64,000 nt of DNA from Algisphaera agarilytica. GTDB lineage: Bacteria; Planctomycetota; Phycisphaerae; Phycisphaerales; Phycisphaeraceae. Location: NCBI RefSeq assembly GCF_014207595.1, contig NZ_JACHGY010000001.1:1878909-1942908 (forward strand). The letters are read 5' to 3'. This document shows, one piece after another, positions 18,824-27,563 of this stretch. Position 1 is the stretch's first letter. Each line of letters begins with the position of its first letter. The notes under the pieces are model-generated. The model saw only the letters and a program-made list of their open reading frames with translations. It made no database searches and was not told where the DNA came from. The position numbers and the translations under genes were made by a program.

Positions 18824-19273
18824 TTCGGTTCCGCCAGAGCTACCGTAGCGTTCTTCGTGAATCAAGATGGGATGGTTCGGGCCTTGGCGGAAATCGATGG
18901 CGTTACCGGTGGCAGCCCCAAGATCGGCGAGACGCCCGGCCCCGAAGAGGTAGACCCTTGAGCCTTCACACCAGAGGGGCTCGGCCTCGTTGGAGTGGTA
19001 GTCGTGTGAGGCGACGAGTTGGAGGTCATCGTTGAAGATCAGCAATCGGTAGGCAAGGCCACGCGGTGCAGGCATGCCGGAGAGGATCAGGCGTTGGGTG
19101 GCAATGTGGTAGTTGCCGGCATCGGTCGTGATGTCGCCGATGTAGGCCAGTTGGGTTTGTTGCACCCCGTGGGGCGGTGCGGCGGCGGCGGTCATGCGTT
19201 GGTAGAGAGATAGATGGGGCGAGCAGCCGATTAAGGCCAAGGTGAAAATACAGATCGGGAGGTACCGCAGCAT
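18800..19273 (-). CDS. Small lipoprotein of unknown function
   Basis: 157 residues. Signal peptide with lipobox LALIGC near residue 17, so a lipid-anchored envelope protein. The mature part is a compact mixed domain (AYIGDITTDAGNYHIATQRLILSGM, AYRLLIFNDDLQLV, SRVYLFGAG) that I do not recognise. The C-terminus runs into a family A palindrome that provides the stop codon, so the original C-terminus may have been different. Confidence 0.6.
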   Translation of the reverse strand: MLRYLPICIFTLALIGCSPHLSLYQRMTAAAAPPHGVQQTQLAYIGDITTDAGNYHIATQRLILSGMPAPRGLAYRLLIFNDDLQLVASHDYHSNEAEPLWCEGSRVYLFGAGRLADLGAATGNAIDFRQGPNHPILIHEERYGSSGGTEAAATPGQ

Positions 19274-19303
19274 GTAAGAGAGGGTATCTCGAAATTGGTT
19301 CTG

Positions 19304-19342
19304 CGCCGCTGCGGCCCCGGGTCATTGACCCGGGGCTAAAGT
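19304..19342. repeat. Dispersed palindrome family A, copy 3
   Basis: cgccgctgcggccccgggtc then attgacccggggctaaag. Same orientation as copy 1. It lies between the divergent lipoprotein and RNase D genes, so it is not simply a terminator. Confidence 0.75.
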
Positions 19343-19451
19343 GGGGGGACTGCAGACAATCCCGGGAGGTGTAAAATGGGGTGCATTCACGAGACCTATC
19401 ATTCGGTTACGGCGGGACCGGAGTCGATGGAACGACCCCCCGGAAGCACCC

Positions 19452-20702
19452 ATGCCCGGCAAACGCAACCTGAAAACCAACGGCGGCTGGCCGAACTACC
19501 GCAGCCCGCACCGCCAGCGTGCGGACGCCGAGGCGCACGCGGAGCAGGCCGCCCCGCCGCCGGTGGTCGAACACGATCTGGTGCCCGATGGCGAGCTGGG
19601 CGTGGTCGAAACCCAAGACGCGCTGCTCAAGTTGATCGACGAACTGCGGGACGCGGGCCGCTTTGGTTACGACACCGAGTTCATCGGGGAAGAGACGTTT
19701 TACTCGCGGTTCTGCGTGGTGCAGGTGTCGACGCCGGAGAAGATCACGCTGATCGACGCGTTGGCCCCCGGAATTGATCTACTTCCTTTCTGGGAGTTAT
19801 TGGCTGAGCCGGCGGTGGAGAAGATCGTGCATGCGGGGCTGCAAGACATGGAGCCGGTGCAGCGGCTGACGGGTAAGCCGCCGGCCAACGTGTTCGATAC
19901 GCAGATCGCCGCGGCGTTTGCCGGGCAGCCGTACCCGATGTCGCAGGCCAAGCTCTGCCTGGCGGTGGCGGAGGCGGACCTGGGCAAGAGCAGCAAGTTC
20001 AGCCAGTGGGACCGCCGGCCGTTGACGCCGCATCAGAAGCAATACGCCGCGAACGACGTGCGGTACCTGCACCTGGTCCGCCACCGCATTGGCAAGCGGT
20101 TGGACGAGATGGGGCACGCCGACAAGGCGCGGACGGAGTGCCAGCAGTTTTCGGACCCGTCGATCTACCGGGTCGAGCCGTTGGAGATGAAGCTCAAGGC
20201 CAAGGGCGGCGGGACGCTGAACCGCAAGGAACAGGCGATCGTCAACGCGCTATTGCTCTGGCGGGCCGAGGTGGCGGAAGAGCGTAACCTGCCGATGCGG
20301 ATGCTCCTGGAAGATCAAATCCTGGTGGACCTGGCCAAGACGCCGGTGACGTCGGCGAGCGAGGTGGCGTCGTTTAAAGGTATGCCCTGGCCTGTGAAAG
20401 AGGCGTACGCGCAGACGCTGGTGGACCTGACGGCGGCGGCGTTGGCCGGGCCTTTGCCCAAGCGCAAGCGGGGGTACAAACCGCTGAGCGACACCGCCCA
20501 AGCCCGCCTCGACGAGTTGTGGGAGGCGGCCCAGGCTCACTGCGATGCGTTGTCGATCGCCCCGTCGATGGTGTTCACCAAGCGGGAGCTCACGGCACTG
20601 GTCCGCGCGGAAGAAAAAGGCAAAGCTCCGCCGACGGGGCTGCGCATCGGCACGGGTTGGCGCCGCGAGGTGTTGGAGCCGGTGCTTGGGGCGTTGCTTT
20701 GA
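19452..20702 (+). CDS. rnd: Ribonuclease D-like 3'-5' exonuclease
   Basis: 416 residues from ATG 19452; upstream in-frame codons run into a palindrome and are unlikely to be coding. The DEDDy exonuclease domain shows FGYDTEF (D74, E76), HAGLQDME (D132) and YAANDVRYL (Y198, D202), the four metal-binding acids and the Tyr. An HRDC-type helical domain follows (LNRKEQAIVNALLLWRAEVAEERNLPMRMLLEDQILVDLAK). The first ~45 residues are a basic, Ala-rich extension. RNase D trims 3' ends of tRNA and other structured RNAs in the cytoplasm. It appears monocistronic. Confidence 0.88.
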   Translation: MPGKRNLKTNGGWPNYRSPHRQRADAEAHAEQAAPPPVVEHDLVPDGELGVVETQDALLKLIDELRDAGRFGYDTEFIGEETFYSRFCVVQVSTPEKITLIDALAPGIDLLPFWELLAEPAVEKIVHAGLQDMEPVQRLTGKPPANVFDTQIAAAFAGQPYPMSQAKLCLAVAEADLGKSSKFSQWDRRPLTPHQKQYAANDVRYLHLVRHRIGKRLDEMGHADKARTECQQFSDPSIYRVEPLEMKLKAKGGGTLNRKEQAIVNALLLWRAEVAEERNLPMRMLLEDQILVDLAKTPVTSASEVASFKGMPWPVKEAYAQTLVDLTAAALAGPLPKRKRGYKPLSDTAQARLDELWEAAQAHCDALSIAPSMVFTKRELTALVRAEEKGKAPPTGLRIGTGWRREVLEPVLGALL

Positions 20703-20764
20703 TTGGGCGATTTGGTGATTGAAGAAGTAGCTGCGACGCCACGCGTCGCTGGAGTGGTAGCACC

Positions 20765-21262
20765 ATGTCGATTAAGGTACGGGGTTGGTCGGAGAACGAT
20801 TGGCCCGGCATGTGGCGGATCATCGAACCGGTGGTGCGAGGCGGGGAGACGTATGCGTACTCGCGGGACGCGACTGAGTTGACGATGAAGCGGGCTTGGA
20901 CCGAGTTGCCCGAGGCGACGTTCGTTGCGGGGGACCAGGCGGGCGCGTTGCTGGGGACGTATTACCTTAAGGCGAACCAGCAGGGGCCGGGGGCGCATGT
21001 GTGCAACTGCGGGTACATCGTGGGGGCCGAGGCACGCGGCCGGGGTGTGGCGACACTGATGTGCGAACACTCGCAGGCACAGGCGGTGGCGATGGGGTTC
21101 CGGGCGATGCAATTCAACCTGGTGGTATCGACGAATGCGGGGGCGGTGCGGTTGTGGGAGAAGCTGGGATTTGAAATCGTGGGGAGGTTACCCGGAGCGT
21201 TCGATCATCCACGGGTGGGTGAGGTGGATGCGCTGGTGATGTTCAAGCGGTTGGGGAAGTAG
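20765..21262 (+). CDS. GNAT-family N-acetyltransferase
   Basis: 165 residues covering one GNAT domain. The acetyl-CoA loop is seen as EARGRGVATLM, preceded by the strand ahVCNCGYIV and followed by FRAMQFNLVVSTNAGAVRLWEKLGFEIVGRLPGAF, the usual C-terminal motif B. The N-terminus IKVRGWSENDWPGMWRIIEPVV is typical of the family. The acceptor substrate is unknown; the NAGAVRLWEKLGF form is common in amine and amino-acid acetyltransferases. It is 62 bases after RNase D on the same strand. Confidence 0.8.
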   Translation: MSIKVRGWSENDWPGMWRIIEPVVRGGETYAYSRDATELTMKRAWTELPEATFVAGDQAGALLGTYYLKANQQGPGAHVCNCGYIVGAEARGRGVATLMCEHSQAQAVAMGFRAMQFNLVVSTNAGAVRLWEKLGFEIVGRLPGAFDHPRVGEVDALVMFKRLGK

Positions 21263-21339
21263 GCAGTGGGAAAGCAAAGGTAAGTGTGCGATGGGGAGAG
21301 GCTTTCCCCACACCCCATTGCCCACTGCCCAGTTCCCCA
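21252..21339. terminator. Imperfect long hairpin between convergent genes
   Basis: Left arm 21252-21270 (tggggaagtaggcagtggg) pairs with 21321-21339 with two mismatches. It contains the GNAT stop codon and ends two bases before the stop of the convergent MCE gene. It lacks a clear U tract, so a bidirectional terminator role is inference. Confidence 0.4.
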
Positions 21340-21340
21340 C

Positions 21341-22363
21341 TCAATCAAACGGGTTGATGAAGTTGAAGATGTCCCCAAGGGGATCGGGCTTCGGGTCAGC
21401 GGGCGTGTCCGGATCGGCGTCGGCTTGTTCGTCTTGCTCGGGCGTGGGCGCGGGCTCTTCGACAGGGATGAGATTCGGGGCCCAGGTCTCGAAGTCTTCG
21501 GGGGGTGCGTGTTGCATCTGGAAGATGGAGTCGGCCGTGACCTCTTCGCCGGGGTTGTCCGGGGTGGCGACGTCGATGCTGATGTCGAGCGCCGAGTTGA
21601 GTCGGGGGAAGTCGATCTGGTAGCCGCCGAGGCCGAGGGACACCGAGTTGAGGTTGGCGACCGCCCGCTTGCGGTGCCAGAACACGCTCTTCTCGCGGAT
21701 GAGGTGGGCGAACGGCAGGTCGATCTCGGCGATGAAGACGACCGATTGGCCGTGGGTGGGCAGGCGCATGCTGACGACCCGGCCGATGGGGATACCGCGG
21801 AACCGGACGGACGTGCCGGGCTCGATGGCGTCGCGTTGGTCGGAGGTGATGAACAGGCGCAGCCCGCCGGTCATGCCTGCATCGGACGGCGGGCCGGAGA
21901 GCGCGGTGAACGACTTGTTGCGACGCGGCACCTCTTCGCCCGGGCGGTACTCGATGCTCGGCCCGGCGAGCAACGACTCGACACCGCTCACGTCGGTCAG
22001 GCTGAACTCGGGGCGGAGGACCCACCAGTCCGAGTCGGGCGTGGCCAGCGGCAGCCCGGATTCGTTGAGCCTGATCGACACGGTGGCGCCGTTGCCGTTG
22101 GGGCTGAGCGCGACGTTGGTCACCGTGCCCACCTCGACGCCGCGGCAACGCACGGGCGTCTGGAACGCCTTGATCCCCGAGGCGTCTTCCAGGCGGAGCG
22201 TGACGTTGGGCTCGTTCTGCGTGTACGCCCAGTAGGCGAAGTAGCCCACCACCGCGAGCCCGAGGACCGGCAGCAGCCAGGCAAACGGCAGACGGCGGCG
22301 ACGCACCGGCACCGCGGCGGGCAGGCTCGATGCGGGGGGTGGGGTGGGGTTTGTTTCGTTCAT
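21341..22363 (-). CDS. PqiB-like MCE-domain membrane protein
   Basis: 340 residues from ATG 22363; an upstream GTG starts within a palindromic repeat and was rejected. One N-terminal transmembrane helix (LPFAWLLPVLGLAVVGYFAYWAY) is followed by two MCE domains, NVTLRLEDASGIKAFQTPVRCRGVEVGTV-like and GGLRLFITSDQRDAIEPGTSVRFRGIPIGRV-like. The C-terminus is acidic and Pro-rich. MCE proteins form hexameric rings that move lipids between inner and outer membranes. Canonical PqiB has three MCE domains and MlaD one, so this is an intermediate form. It follows the PqiA-like gene, as in the pqiAB operon. No lipoprotein PqiC is adjacent. Confidence 0.82.
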   Translation of the reverse strand: MNETNPTPPPASSLPAAVPVRRRRLPFAWLLPVLGLAVVGYFAYWAYTQNEPNVTLRLEDASGIKAFQTPVRCRGVEVGTVTNVALSPNGNGATVSIRLNESGLPLATPDSDWWVLRPEFSLTDVSGVESLLAGPSIEYRPGEEVPRRNKSFTALSGPPSDAGMTGGLRLFITSDQRDAIEPGTSVRFRGIPIGRVVSMRLPTHGQSVVFIAEIDLPFAHLIREKSVFWHRKRAVANLNSVSLGLGGYQIDFPRLNSALDISIDVATPDNPGEEVTADSIFQMQHAPPEDFETWAPNLIPVEEPAPTPEQDEQADADPDTPADPKPDPLGDIFNFINPFD

Positions 22364-22387
22364 GTTGTATCCAGTTTGATTGTTTTT

Positions 22388-22470
22388 CACTTTAGCCCCC
22401 GGTGAGTCACCGGGGGCCGCCGCGGTGTTTTGGGTTGCCGCGGCCGCCCCGGGTCATTGACCAGGGGTTC
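22388..22470. repeat. Dispersed palindrome family A, copies 4 and 5 in tandem
   Basis: Copy 4 (22388-22425) is a compensated variant: arms gcccccggtg / caccgggggc around agt, with both arms changed together. Copy 5 (22434-22470) is degenerate, gccccgggtcattgaccagg, and touches the pqiA stop codon. Covariation in copy 4 suggests that the hairpin, rather than the primary sequence, is maintained. Confidence 0.65.
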
Positions 22471-23734
22471 ATGTCGAGTCCTTCGTGCGCGACCAAAACA
22501 CGCGCGGGTTGATCTCCTCGGCCGCGGCGATCGTGATCACCACCACCGCCAGGAACGCGATCGCCCCCGGCTTGGGATCAACCGACGCCAACGAACCCAG
22601 CCGCACCAGCCCGATGAGCAGTGCCACCACGAACATGTCCACCATGGACCACCGCCCGATCGTCGCGACAAAGCGGTGCAGTTTCGTCATGCAGCGGGCC
22701 GTGCTTGCCCGGCGCGGGTGGCGACACAACAGCATCGCGATGATCACAAACACCTTGGCGATCGGCACACACAGGCTGGCGACAAATACCAGCGCCGCCA
22801 ACGCCGGCGACCCGCCGAAGTACAAGACCTTGATCCCCTCCCACACCGTCGCGGGCTCGGGCGGGCCGAGCTCGGCGATCCGCATGATCGGCACTAGGTT
22901 GGCCGGCAACAACAACACCGCCGCCAGCCCCACCAGCACGACGCTGCGCACCAGCGCCTTGTGTTCGTCTTCATTGATCTCCGCCCCGCACCGCTGGCAG
23001 CTCAGCTCGTGGTCGGCCATGCAGCGCGGGATCCGCTGCGCCAGCCCGCAGGTCTGACACCCCACCACGGTGTCGGCGGTCATGCAGGGGTCCGTGCCCT
23101 CCGGTGCGACCTCGGCCCGCTCGCTGTGCGGGCAGTCGACGCTGGGTTGCAACAGCTCCCAAAACCGGTGCGGCTTCACCCGGCGGGCGATGATGATCCA
23201 CACTGCGAGCGCCGCGAGAAACAGGTGGAAGCCTCGGCCGTAGTCGAGGTGCCCTTCGTGCCCGAGCTTGCCCGCCGTGACCAGCACGCCCAGCAGGAAT
23301 ACCTCGAGCATCACCCACGGCCGGAGCTTGTGCATGCTGCGCAAAATACCGGCCGTGCCGGGCCCGGGCATGCGGGCCGCCAACCCGCCGCAGACATACA
23401 GCATCCCCAGCCCCCACAAGATCGGCCCGACCACCGTGCAAAACAGCACCGCCATGCCCACGGCCGTGCCGCCCAGCCGGATCGTGTCGATCGGCGGGTG
23501 GATGATCGCGATGCGGTTCTGCCCGCTCGCAAACGTGAACGACATGAACAGGTCTTGCGTCGCCACAAGCATGCAACCCAGCAGCAGCAACACCCAGAAC
23601 ATCGCCTCGATCGGCCCCGCCGGCGAGCGGTGCCGCAGCGTGTAATCACAACGCCGACACTTCGCCTTGCCCGCCGGGTAACCCGGCAGGGTTTGGATCA
23701 ATCCGCAGCTTGGACATGTGTGAACAACGGCCAT
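22469..23734 (-). CDS. pqiA: PqiA-family inner-membrane protein
   Basis: 421 residues. Two PqiA halves, each beginning with a zinc-ribbon-like cysteine set (CPSC..CRRC at residues 8-29; CQTC..CQRC near 228-253) and each containing about four transmembrane helices. The second half has DHELSCQRCGAEI, LLLPANLVPIMRIAELGP and GSPALAALVFVASLCVPIAKVFVI, typical of the family. PqiA is the membrane partner of the MCE protein PqiB in intermembrane lipid transport. The MCE gene follows after about 105 bases that hold two palindromes, so the two probably form an operon. Confidence 0.88.
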   Translation of the reverse strand: MAVVHTCPSCGLIQTLPGYPAGKAKCRRCDYTLRHRSPAGPIEAMFWVLLLLGCMLVATQDLFMSFTFASGQNRIAIIHPPIDTIRLGGTAVGMAVLFCTVVGPILWGLGMLYVCGGLAARMPGPGTAGILRSMHKLRPWVMLEVFLLGVLVTAGKLGHEGHLDYGRGFHLFLAALAVWIIIARRVKPHRFWELLQPSVDCPHSERAEVAPEGTDPCMTADTVVGCQTCGLAQRIPRCMADHELSCQRCGAEINEDEHKALVRSVVLVGLAAVLLLPANLVPIMRIAELGPPEPATVWEGIKVLYFGGSPALAALVFVASLCVPIAKVFVIIAMLLCRHPRRASTARCMTKLHRFVATIGRWSMVDMFVVALLIGLVRLGSLASVDPKPGAIAFLAVVVITIAAAEEINPRVFWSRTKDST

Positions 23735-23765
23735 GACATCAAGAATAAGTGATTACTGACCGGAA

Positions 23766-24509
23766 TTATTCATTGGTGAGTTGGTTGTGACGTTTTAAGG
23801 TACTGAGCATTTCGCTTGCACCCGATTGGTGGGTAGCCGGTAGCCCGGCGCTGTGATCGGGGGCAGCGGGTTGAATCAGGGTTACGCTCAACGCATAGTC
23901 GTGGAGGAAGGTGTGCGTGTTTTCAGAGTACGGCTCGGCCGAAAGCGAATCAATGATTGTGAGGTGGTCTTCTTCGGCTCCGTTGTCGAGGACCACCCAG
24001 TGATAGGTGCTTCGGTACACCAGGGCGACGGCTAGGTGTTCATCGCGAAGGTGATCATTCAGCATCACCTGGCTCTGCGGATCATCGAGTGATAGAGGTT
24101 GAACCCCGAAGCCGTCTTGATCGAGGACGCGGTAGAGGTCGGGTTGCAGGGTCCCAGTGGATTCGTCATCGAACGGGTTGGCTTTGGCATCGACTCCCAG
24201 TCGGAAGCGTAGGTCGTACCTGTCGGGATCAAGGCCGTAGGCGCGGTACAGCGATCGGAGCGAGTGGAGGCCGCAGGTGTGGGGCTCGGTCTGTATCTCG
24301 GCCACAACCGTGGTGGGCGTGGGGTTGGGCGCGGCGGAGGTTTCGGCGCTGTGGTACTTGCCGGACATAAACCCGCAGCCGTGGAATATGAGTACCACTA
24401 AGAGCAGTATGACAATCGGCGTGGCCAAGGCCGCGAGCCCGACTGTGCGCCACAGTATCCGTCGGTGGGACGCGGCAAGGTCGGGATTGGTGGGGTTTTT
24501 GGTCGACAC
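23766..24509 (-). CDS. Membrane-anchored C39-like cysteine peptidase domain protein
   Basis: 247 residues from a GTG start, with GGAG about 9 nt upstream. One transmembrane helix (residues ~22-44) is followed by a papain-like C39-type domain: Q73 and C79 in EIQTEPHTCGLHSL, H170 in STYHWVVLDNG and D187 in TIIDS, which are the oxyanion Gln and Cys-His-Asp triad positions. This would place a thiol peptidase or bacteriocin-leader-like domain on the outer face of the membrane. Substrate is unknown and no transporter or peptide precursor is adjacent. It lies 31 bases upstream of pqiA on the same strand. Confidence 0.6.
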   Translation of the reverse strand: MSTKNPTNPDLAASHRRILWRTVGLAALATPIVILLLVVLIFHGCGFMSGKYHSAETSAAPNPTPTTVVAEIQTEPHTCGLHSLRSLYRAYGLDPDRYDLRFRLGVDAKANPFDDESTGTLQPDLYRVLDQDGFGVQPLSLDDPQSQVMLNDHLRDEHLAVALVYRSTYHWVVLDNGAEEDHLTIIDSLSAEPYSENTHTFLHDYALSVTLIQPAAPDHSAGLPATHQSGASEMLSTLKRHNQLTNE

Positions 24510-24560
24510 GCTTTACGGACTCCGCGGTAGGTCGTGGATACCAGATTAAGTCAACCTTAA

Positions 24561-24599
24561 AGAAAAAGCCCGCGCATGGTTTTGAGCATGCACGGGCTT
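24561..24599 (-). terminator. Rho-independent terminator of transketolase gene
   Basis: On the minus strand, aagcccgtgcatg pairs with catgcgcgggctt (one internal mismatch pair) around an 8-base loop, and is followed by tttttcttt. It begins 22 bases after the transketolase stop codon. Confidence 0.85.
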
Positions 24600-24620
24600 G
24601 AGTTTGGTTGGGTGCAGGTT

Positions 24621-26564
24621 CTACCCGATCAGCGATTTGAAGCCTTCGGCGATGCCTTCGGGGCCGAGGCCTTGGTAGGGCATTTGGCGCCAGAGGCCGC
24701 CGGAGCCTTCTTTGTTGGTGCCGATGTGGGTGTACTTGCCGGCGAAGCCGCGCTTGAGTAGTTCGCTGCCGAACTTGCTGCCGAGGCCGGTGGTGACGTT
24801 GAACGACTCGGCGACCATCACGGCGGGGGCGGCGGCGAGCTTGGCCATCATGGCTTCGTCGTAGATGTTGAGGCAGGTCTTGGCGATGAGGCCGACGTCG
24901 GTGCCGGCTTCCTTGAGGCCGATCACGGCGTCGAGGGCGCGATAAGTGGTTTCGCCGAAGGAGACGATGTAGCCGGCGGTGCCTTCGCGGACGACGGTGT
25001 CCTTGCCGGCGTCGAAGGTGTAGTCATCGCCGAAGACCAGGTTGCCGTTGTCATCGAGCAGGTCGGGCACGGCCGAGCGGGTGCTGAAGATGAAGCGGAG
25101 GCCTTCGTCGGTGAAGATCGACTTGAGGCATTTGGCGAACTGGTGCTGGTCGCTGGGGAAGTAGAGGCGGGTGGTGTCGTGGCCTTCGTCGGGCAGGCCG
25201 TTGGCGGCGAACATGTTGTTGATGCCGAAGTGGCAGGTGTTGTCGGCCATGTCGTCGCAGCCTGCGTGGCTGAAGTGGGCGAGCACGTTCGATTTGTTCA
25301 GTCGGGCCATGGTGATTTCGCTGACGCACATCTCGAGGAAGGCGGAGAAGGTCGCGAAGACGCCTTGCTTGCCCTTCTCGAAACCGAAGCCGGCGGCGGC
25401 GGAGTAGTTGCCGCGTTCCATGATGCCGCCGCGGATGAAGATCTCGGGGAACTCGGCCCGGATGACGTCGAGGCCGCAGGAGCCTTCGAGGTCGCTGTCG
25501 AAGACTTTGACCGAGGCTTCGCGTTCTTCTTTGGACATTGCGCCGACGATCTCGTTGAAGACCTTGCCGAACAGCGAGCGGTTTTTGCCGGCACCGGTCG
25601 AGCCTTTGAACTCGGGAGCTTTGGGGCCCTTGGTGACGTTCTTGAGGTACTCGGCGGCGTCGGTCAGGCCGCGGGCTTCGAGGTAGTCAACGGCGTAGGA
25701 GGCTTTGATGACGTCGTGGCCGTGGGGCGAGCCTTCGAGGGGTTCGATGCCGACGGCCATCTTGCGCTTGTTGATCAGGGCGACGGGGCCGGCGGTGTTG
25801 AACGCGGCGGCCATGCGGGCGTAGAGCGAGTCGAGGTCTTCGCCGTCGCCGACGTCGGTCTTGAGGCCGTGGCCCGCGAGGGTCTGGGTGACGTCGTAGC
25901 CCTTGAGGTACTTCGAGGGGTGGCCGGCGATGGTGACGTCGTTGTCGTCGATCAGGAGTTTGACGTTGAGGTCTTCGGCGACGCAGAGCCGGGCGGCCTC
26001 GGCGTCGTTGCCTTCCATCTGGCTGCCGTCGCTGCCGAGCATGAGCACGGTCTTGCCGGGGTTGGCCAGGGCGACGCCGTTGACCATGGGCCACATGTGG
26101 CCGAGGCGGCCGGAGCTGAACTTCACGCCGGGGGTGAAGTCACGTTCGGGGTGGCCGGGCAGGTGGCTGAGGTATTCGCGGTAGTGGAAGAGCTTGTTGG
26201 TTTCGAGGTTGCCTTCGAGCACGGCCATGAGGTATTGGGTTGCGACGCGGTGGCCGGCCTCGTCGAAGAAGATCGGCACGATCGAGTCGCCAGCGGGGCC
26301 TTGCATGAAGCTGTAGGCGATCATGACTTCGGGCACGGTGTCGTAGGGCCCGCCGGTGTGGCCGCCCAGGCCCTTGGCGTCGCCGATGGCGGTGAAGAAC
26401 ACGATGGCGTCGCGGCAGAGCTGGATGTTGTGTTGGAGCGCCTCACGCTGCTCGTCGGTGAGGGTGGTCACCGAAGGGTCGAGCGGGAGCTTCTTGAAGC
26501 TGCCCAGGTCGATGGGGAAGGTGGCGGTTTCGGTGGGGGTGGGTTCGAGGAGGGCAGCGGTCAT
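24621..26564 (-). CDS. tkt: Transketolase
   Basis: 647 residues. The thiamine-diphosphate domain has the metal/TPP motif GSDGSQMEGN...DLNVKLLIDDND, with the His-rich active-site segments GLGGHTGGPYDTVPEV and SSGRLGHMW. The pyrimidine-binding domain has GIMERGNYSAAAGFGFEKGKQGVFATFSAFLEMC, and a C-terminal transketolase_C domain (TAGYIVSFGETTYRALDAV) follows. The enzyme moves two-carbon units between sugar phosphates in the pentose phosphate pathway. Motif details differ from the Escherichia coli type, so it belongs to a divergent branch; a DXS assignment was rejected because the DXS C-terminal signature is absent. It stands alone, with its own terminator. Confidence 0.85.
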   Translation of the reverse strand: MTAALLEPTPTETATFPIDLGSFKKLPLDPSVTTLTDEQREALQHNIQLCRDAIVFFTAIGDAKGLGGHTGGPYDTVPEVMIAYSFMQGPAGDSIVPIFFDEAGHRVATQYLMAVLEGNLETNKLFHYREYLSHLPGHPERDFTPGVKFSSGRLGHMWPMVNGVALANPGKTVLMLGSDGSQMEGNDAEAARLCVAEDLNVKLLIDDNDVTIAGHPSKYLKGYDVTQTLAGHGLKTDVGDGEDLDSLYARMAAAFNTAGPVALINKRKMAVGIEPLEGSPHGHDVIKASYAVDYLEARGLTDAAEYLKNVTKGPKAPEFKGSTGAGKNRSLFGKVFNEIVGAMSKEEREASVKVFDSDLEGSCGLDVIRAEFPEIFIRGGIMERGNYSAAAGFGFEKGKQGVFATFSAFLEMCVSEITMARLNKSNVLAHFSHAGCDDMADNTCHFGINNMFAANGLPDEGHDTTRLYFPSDQHQFAKCLKSIFTDEGLRFIFSTRSAVPDLLDDNGNLVFGDDYTFDAGKDTVVREGTAGYIVSFGETTYRALDAVIGLKEAGTDVGLIAKTCLNIYDEAMMAKLAAAPAVMVAESFNVTTGLGSKFGSELLKRGFAGKYTHIGTNKEGSGGLWRQMPYQGLGPEGIAEGFKSLIG

Positions 26565-26912
26565 GGCGGGGTTCCGGGTTGGGGTTCCTACGGGGATGCT
26601 GGGGGATTAAGGGGTCTGGGGTGGTGAATATGGTTTATCTGATCCGGGGCTTCGCGGTGCTCAGCCCTCGGCTTAGGGGGCGTCACACAATAACGCCGCG
26701 GTTATGGGGCGGCGTCGGGGGGATCGGCGTTGACCACAAATTAACAGATTGCCTTGGCGTGGTCGGCCACGCGGGGGCGGAGAGAGCTTAACAAGATTGG
26801 CCATGGGGAGCGCAGGGAGGTAGGGAGATGGGGAGTAGGCAGTAGGCCGCCATGGTTTTCCTACTGCCTACTCCCTGCCGCCTACTGCCTTCGACCACGC
26901 GTGGTGGAGCGA
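26565..26912. other. Intergenic region with a perfect long hairpin
   Basis: 348 bases upstream of transketolase and downstream of a lipoprotein gene on the other side. No gene is apparent. A perfect 16-bp inverted repeat lies at 26831-26846 and 26860-26875 (gggagtaggcagtagg / its complement) around a 13-base loop. The core gtaggcagt also occurs in the hairpin at 21252. Confidence 0.6.
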
Positions 26913-27563
26913 TTACCCCTCTTCCACGCGGTCGAGGATCTGCTGCAGCAGACGTTGCTCGAGGTGGACGTCCCGGCCGATCGGCTCCCAGTAGCTCTGG
27001 GTGATGCCGCGGGCCTGGAGTTCTTCGGGGACCTCGGCCAGGTCGGCGAAGACCACGCCGTTGGTGCTGCCGTTCATCCGGCGTTGGGGGATCTGGAGGC
27101 GTTCCACCAGGACCTCGACGCGGAGGTCGTAGGTCGAGACCAGACGCTTCGCGGACTCAGCGTCGGCGTGGGGGGCATCATTTTGGGGTAGGAAATTGAC
27201 GGTGACGGTGCGACGCAGATCGCCCAGGGTCGAGCGGACGGACTGGTCGGGATACGTGTTATCGGGTTTCCAGGCCTCGATGAGCGTGGGTGAGCCCTTG
27301 GGCTTGGTCGACACTTTGCCGAAGCGGAAGTCTCGGCGATCGACCTGGAAACCCGCGTCGCGCAAAACCTCGGCACTGATCTGGAACGCCTCGGGATAGT
27401 CCGCGATGGTTATCGCGGCGGGGTTACCCTGCACCGCGGGGTCGTTGGAGGTCGCGCACCCGACGGCGAGTCCAAGCGTCAACGACATACCCAGCAAGCC
27501 CTTCCGGAGCCTGGGGGAACACGGGGCATGACCAAGAGGCGAGATGGCGGAGCGCGATAGCAT
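26913..27563 (-). CDS. Lipoprotein of unknown function
   Basis: 216 residues. A long n-region ending RLRKG precedes a hydrophobic core with lipobox LAVGC at about residue 36, so the mature protein is lipid-anchored. The mature part (IADYPEAFQISAEVLRDAGFQVDRRDFRFGKVSTKP, TVTVNFLP, YDLRVEVLVERLQIPQRRM) resembles planctomycete lipoproteins with a mixed alpha/beta domain, but I cannot name the family. A GITQSYWEPIGRDVHLEQRLLQQILDRV tail forms a predicted helix. Confidence 0.65.
   Translation of the reverse strand: MLSRSAISPLGHAPCSPRLRKGLLGMSLTLGLAVGCATSNDPAVQGNPAAITIADYPEAFQISAEVLRDAGFQVDRRDFRFGKVSTKPKGSPTLIEAWKPDNTYPDQSVRSTLGDLRRTVTVNFLPQNDAPHADAESAKRLVSTYDLRVEVLVERLQIPQRRMNGSTNGVVFADLAEVPEELQARGITQSYWEPIGRDVHLEQRLLQQILDRVEEG

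Noticed and set aside
24621-26564. 1-deoxy-xylulose-5-phosphate synthase
   Set aside because: The TPP motif alone fits both, but the substrate-binding His segments and length of the N-terminal domain fit transketolase.
25143-26627. Long open frame on + opposite transketolase
   Set aside because: It is a shadow of the real gene: high GC keeps the antisense frame open, the product is a Val/Gly/Glu-rich low-complexity chain without motifs. The same applies to 3830-5344 (+), 30132-31691 (-), 42329-43987 (-) and 60486-62258 (-).
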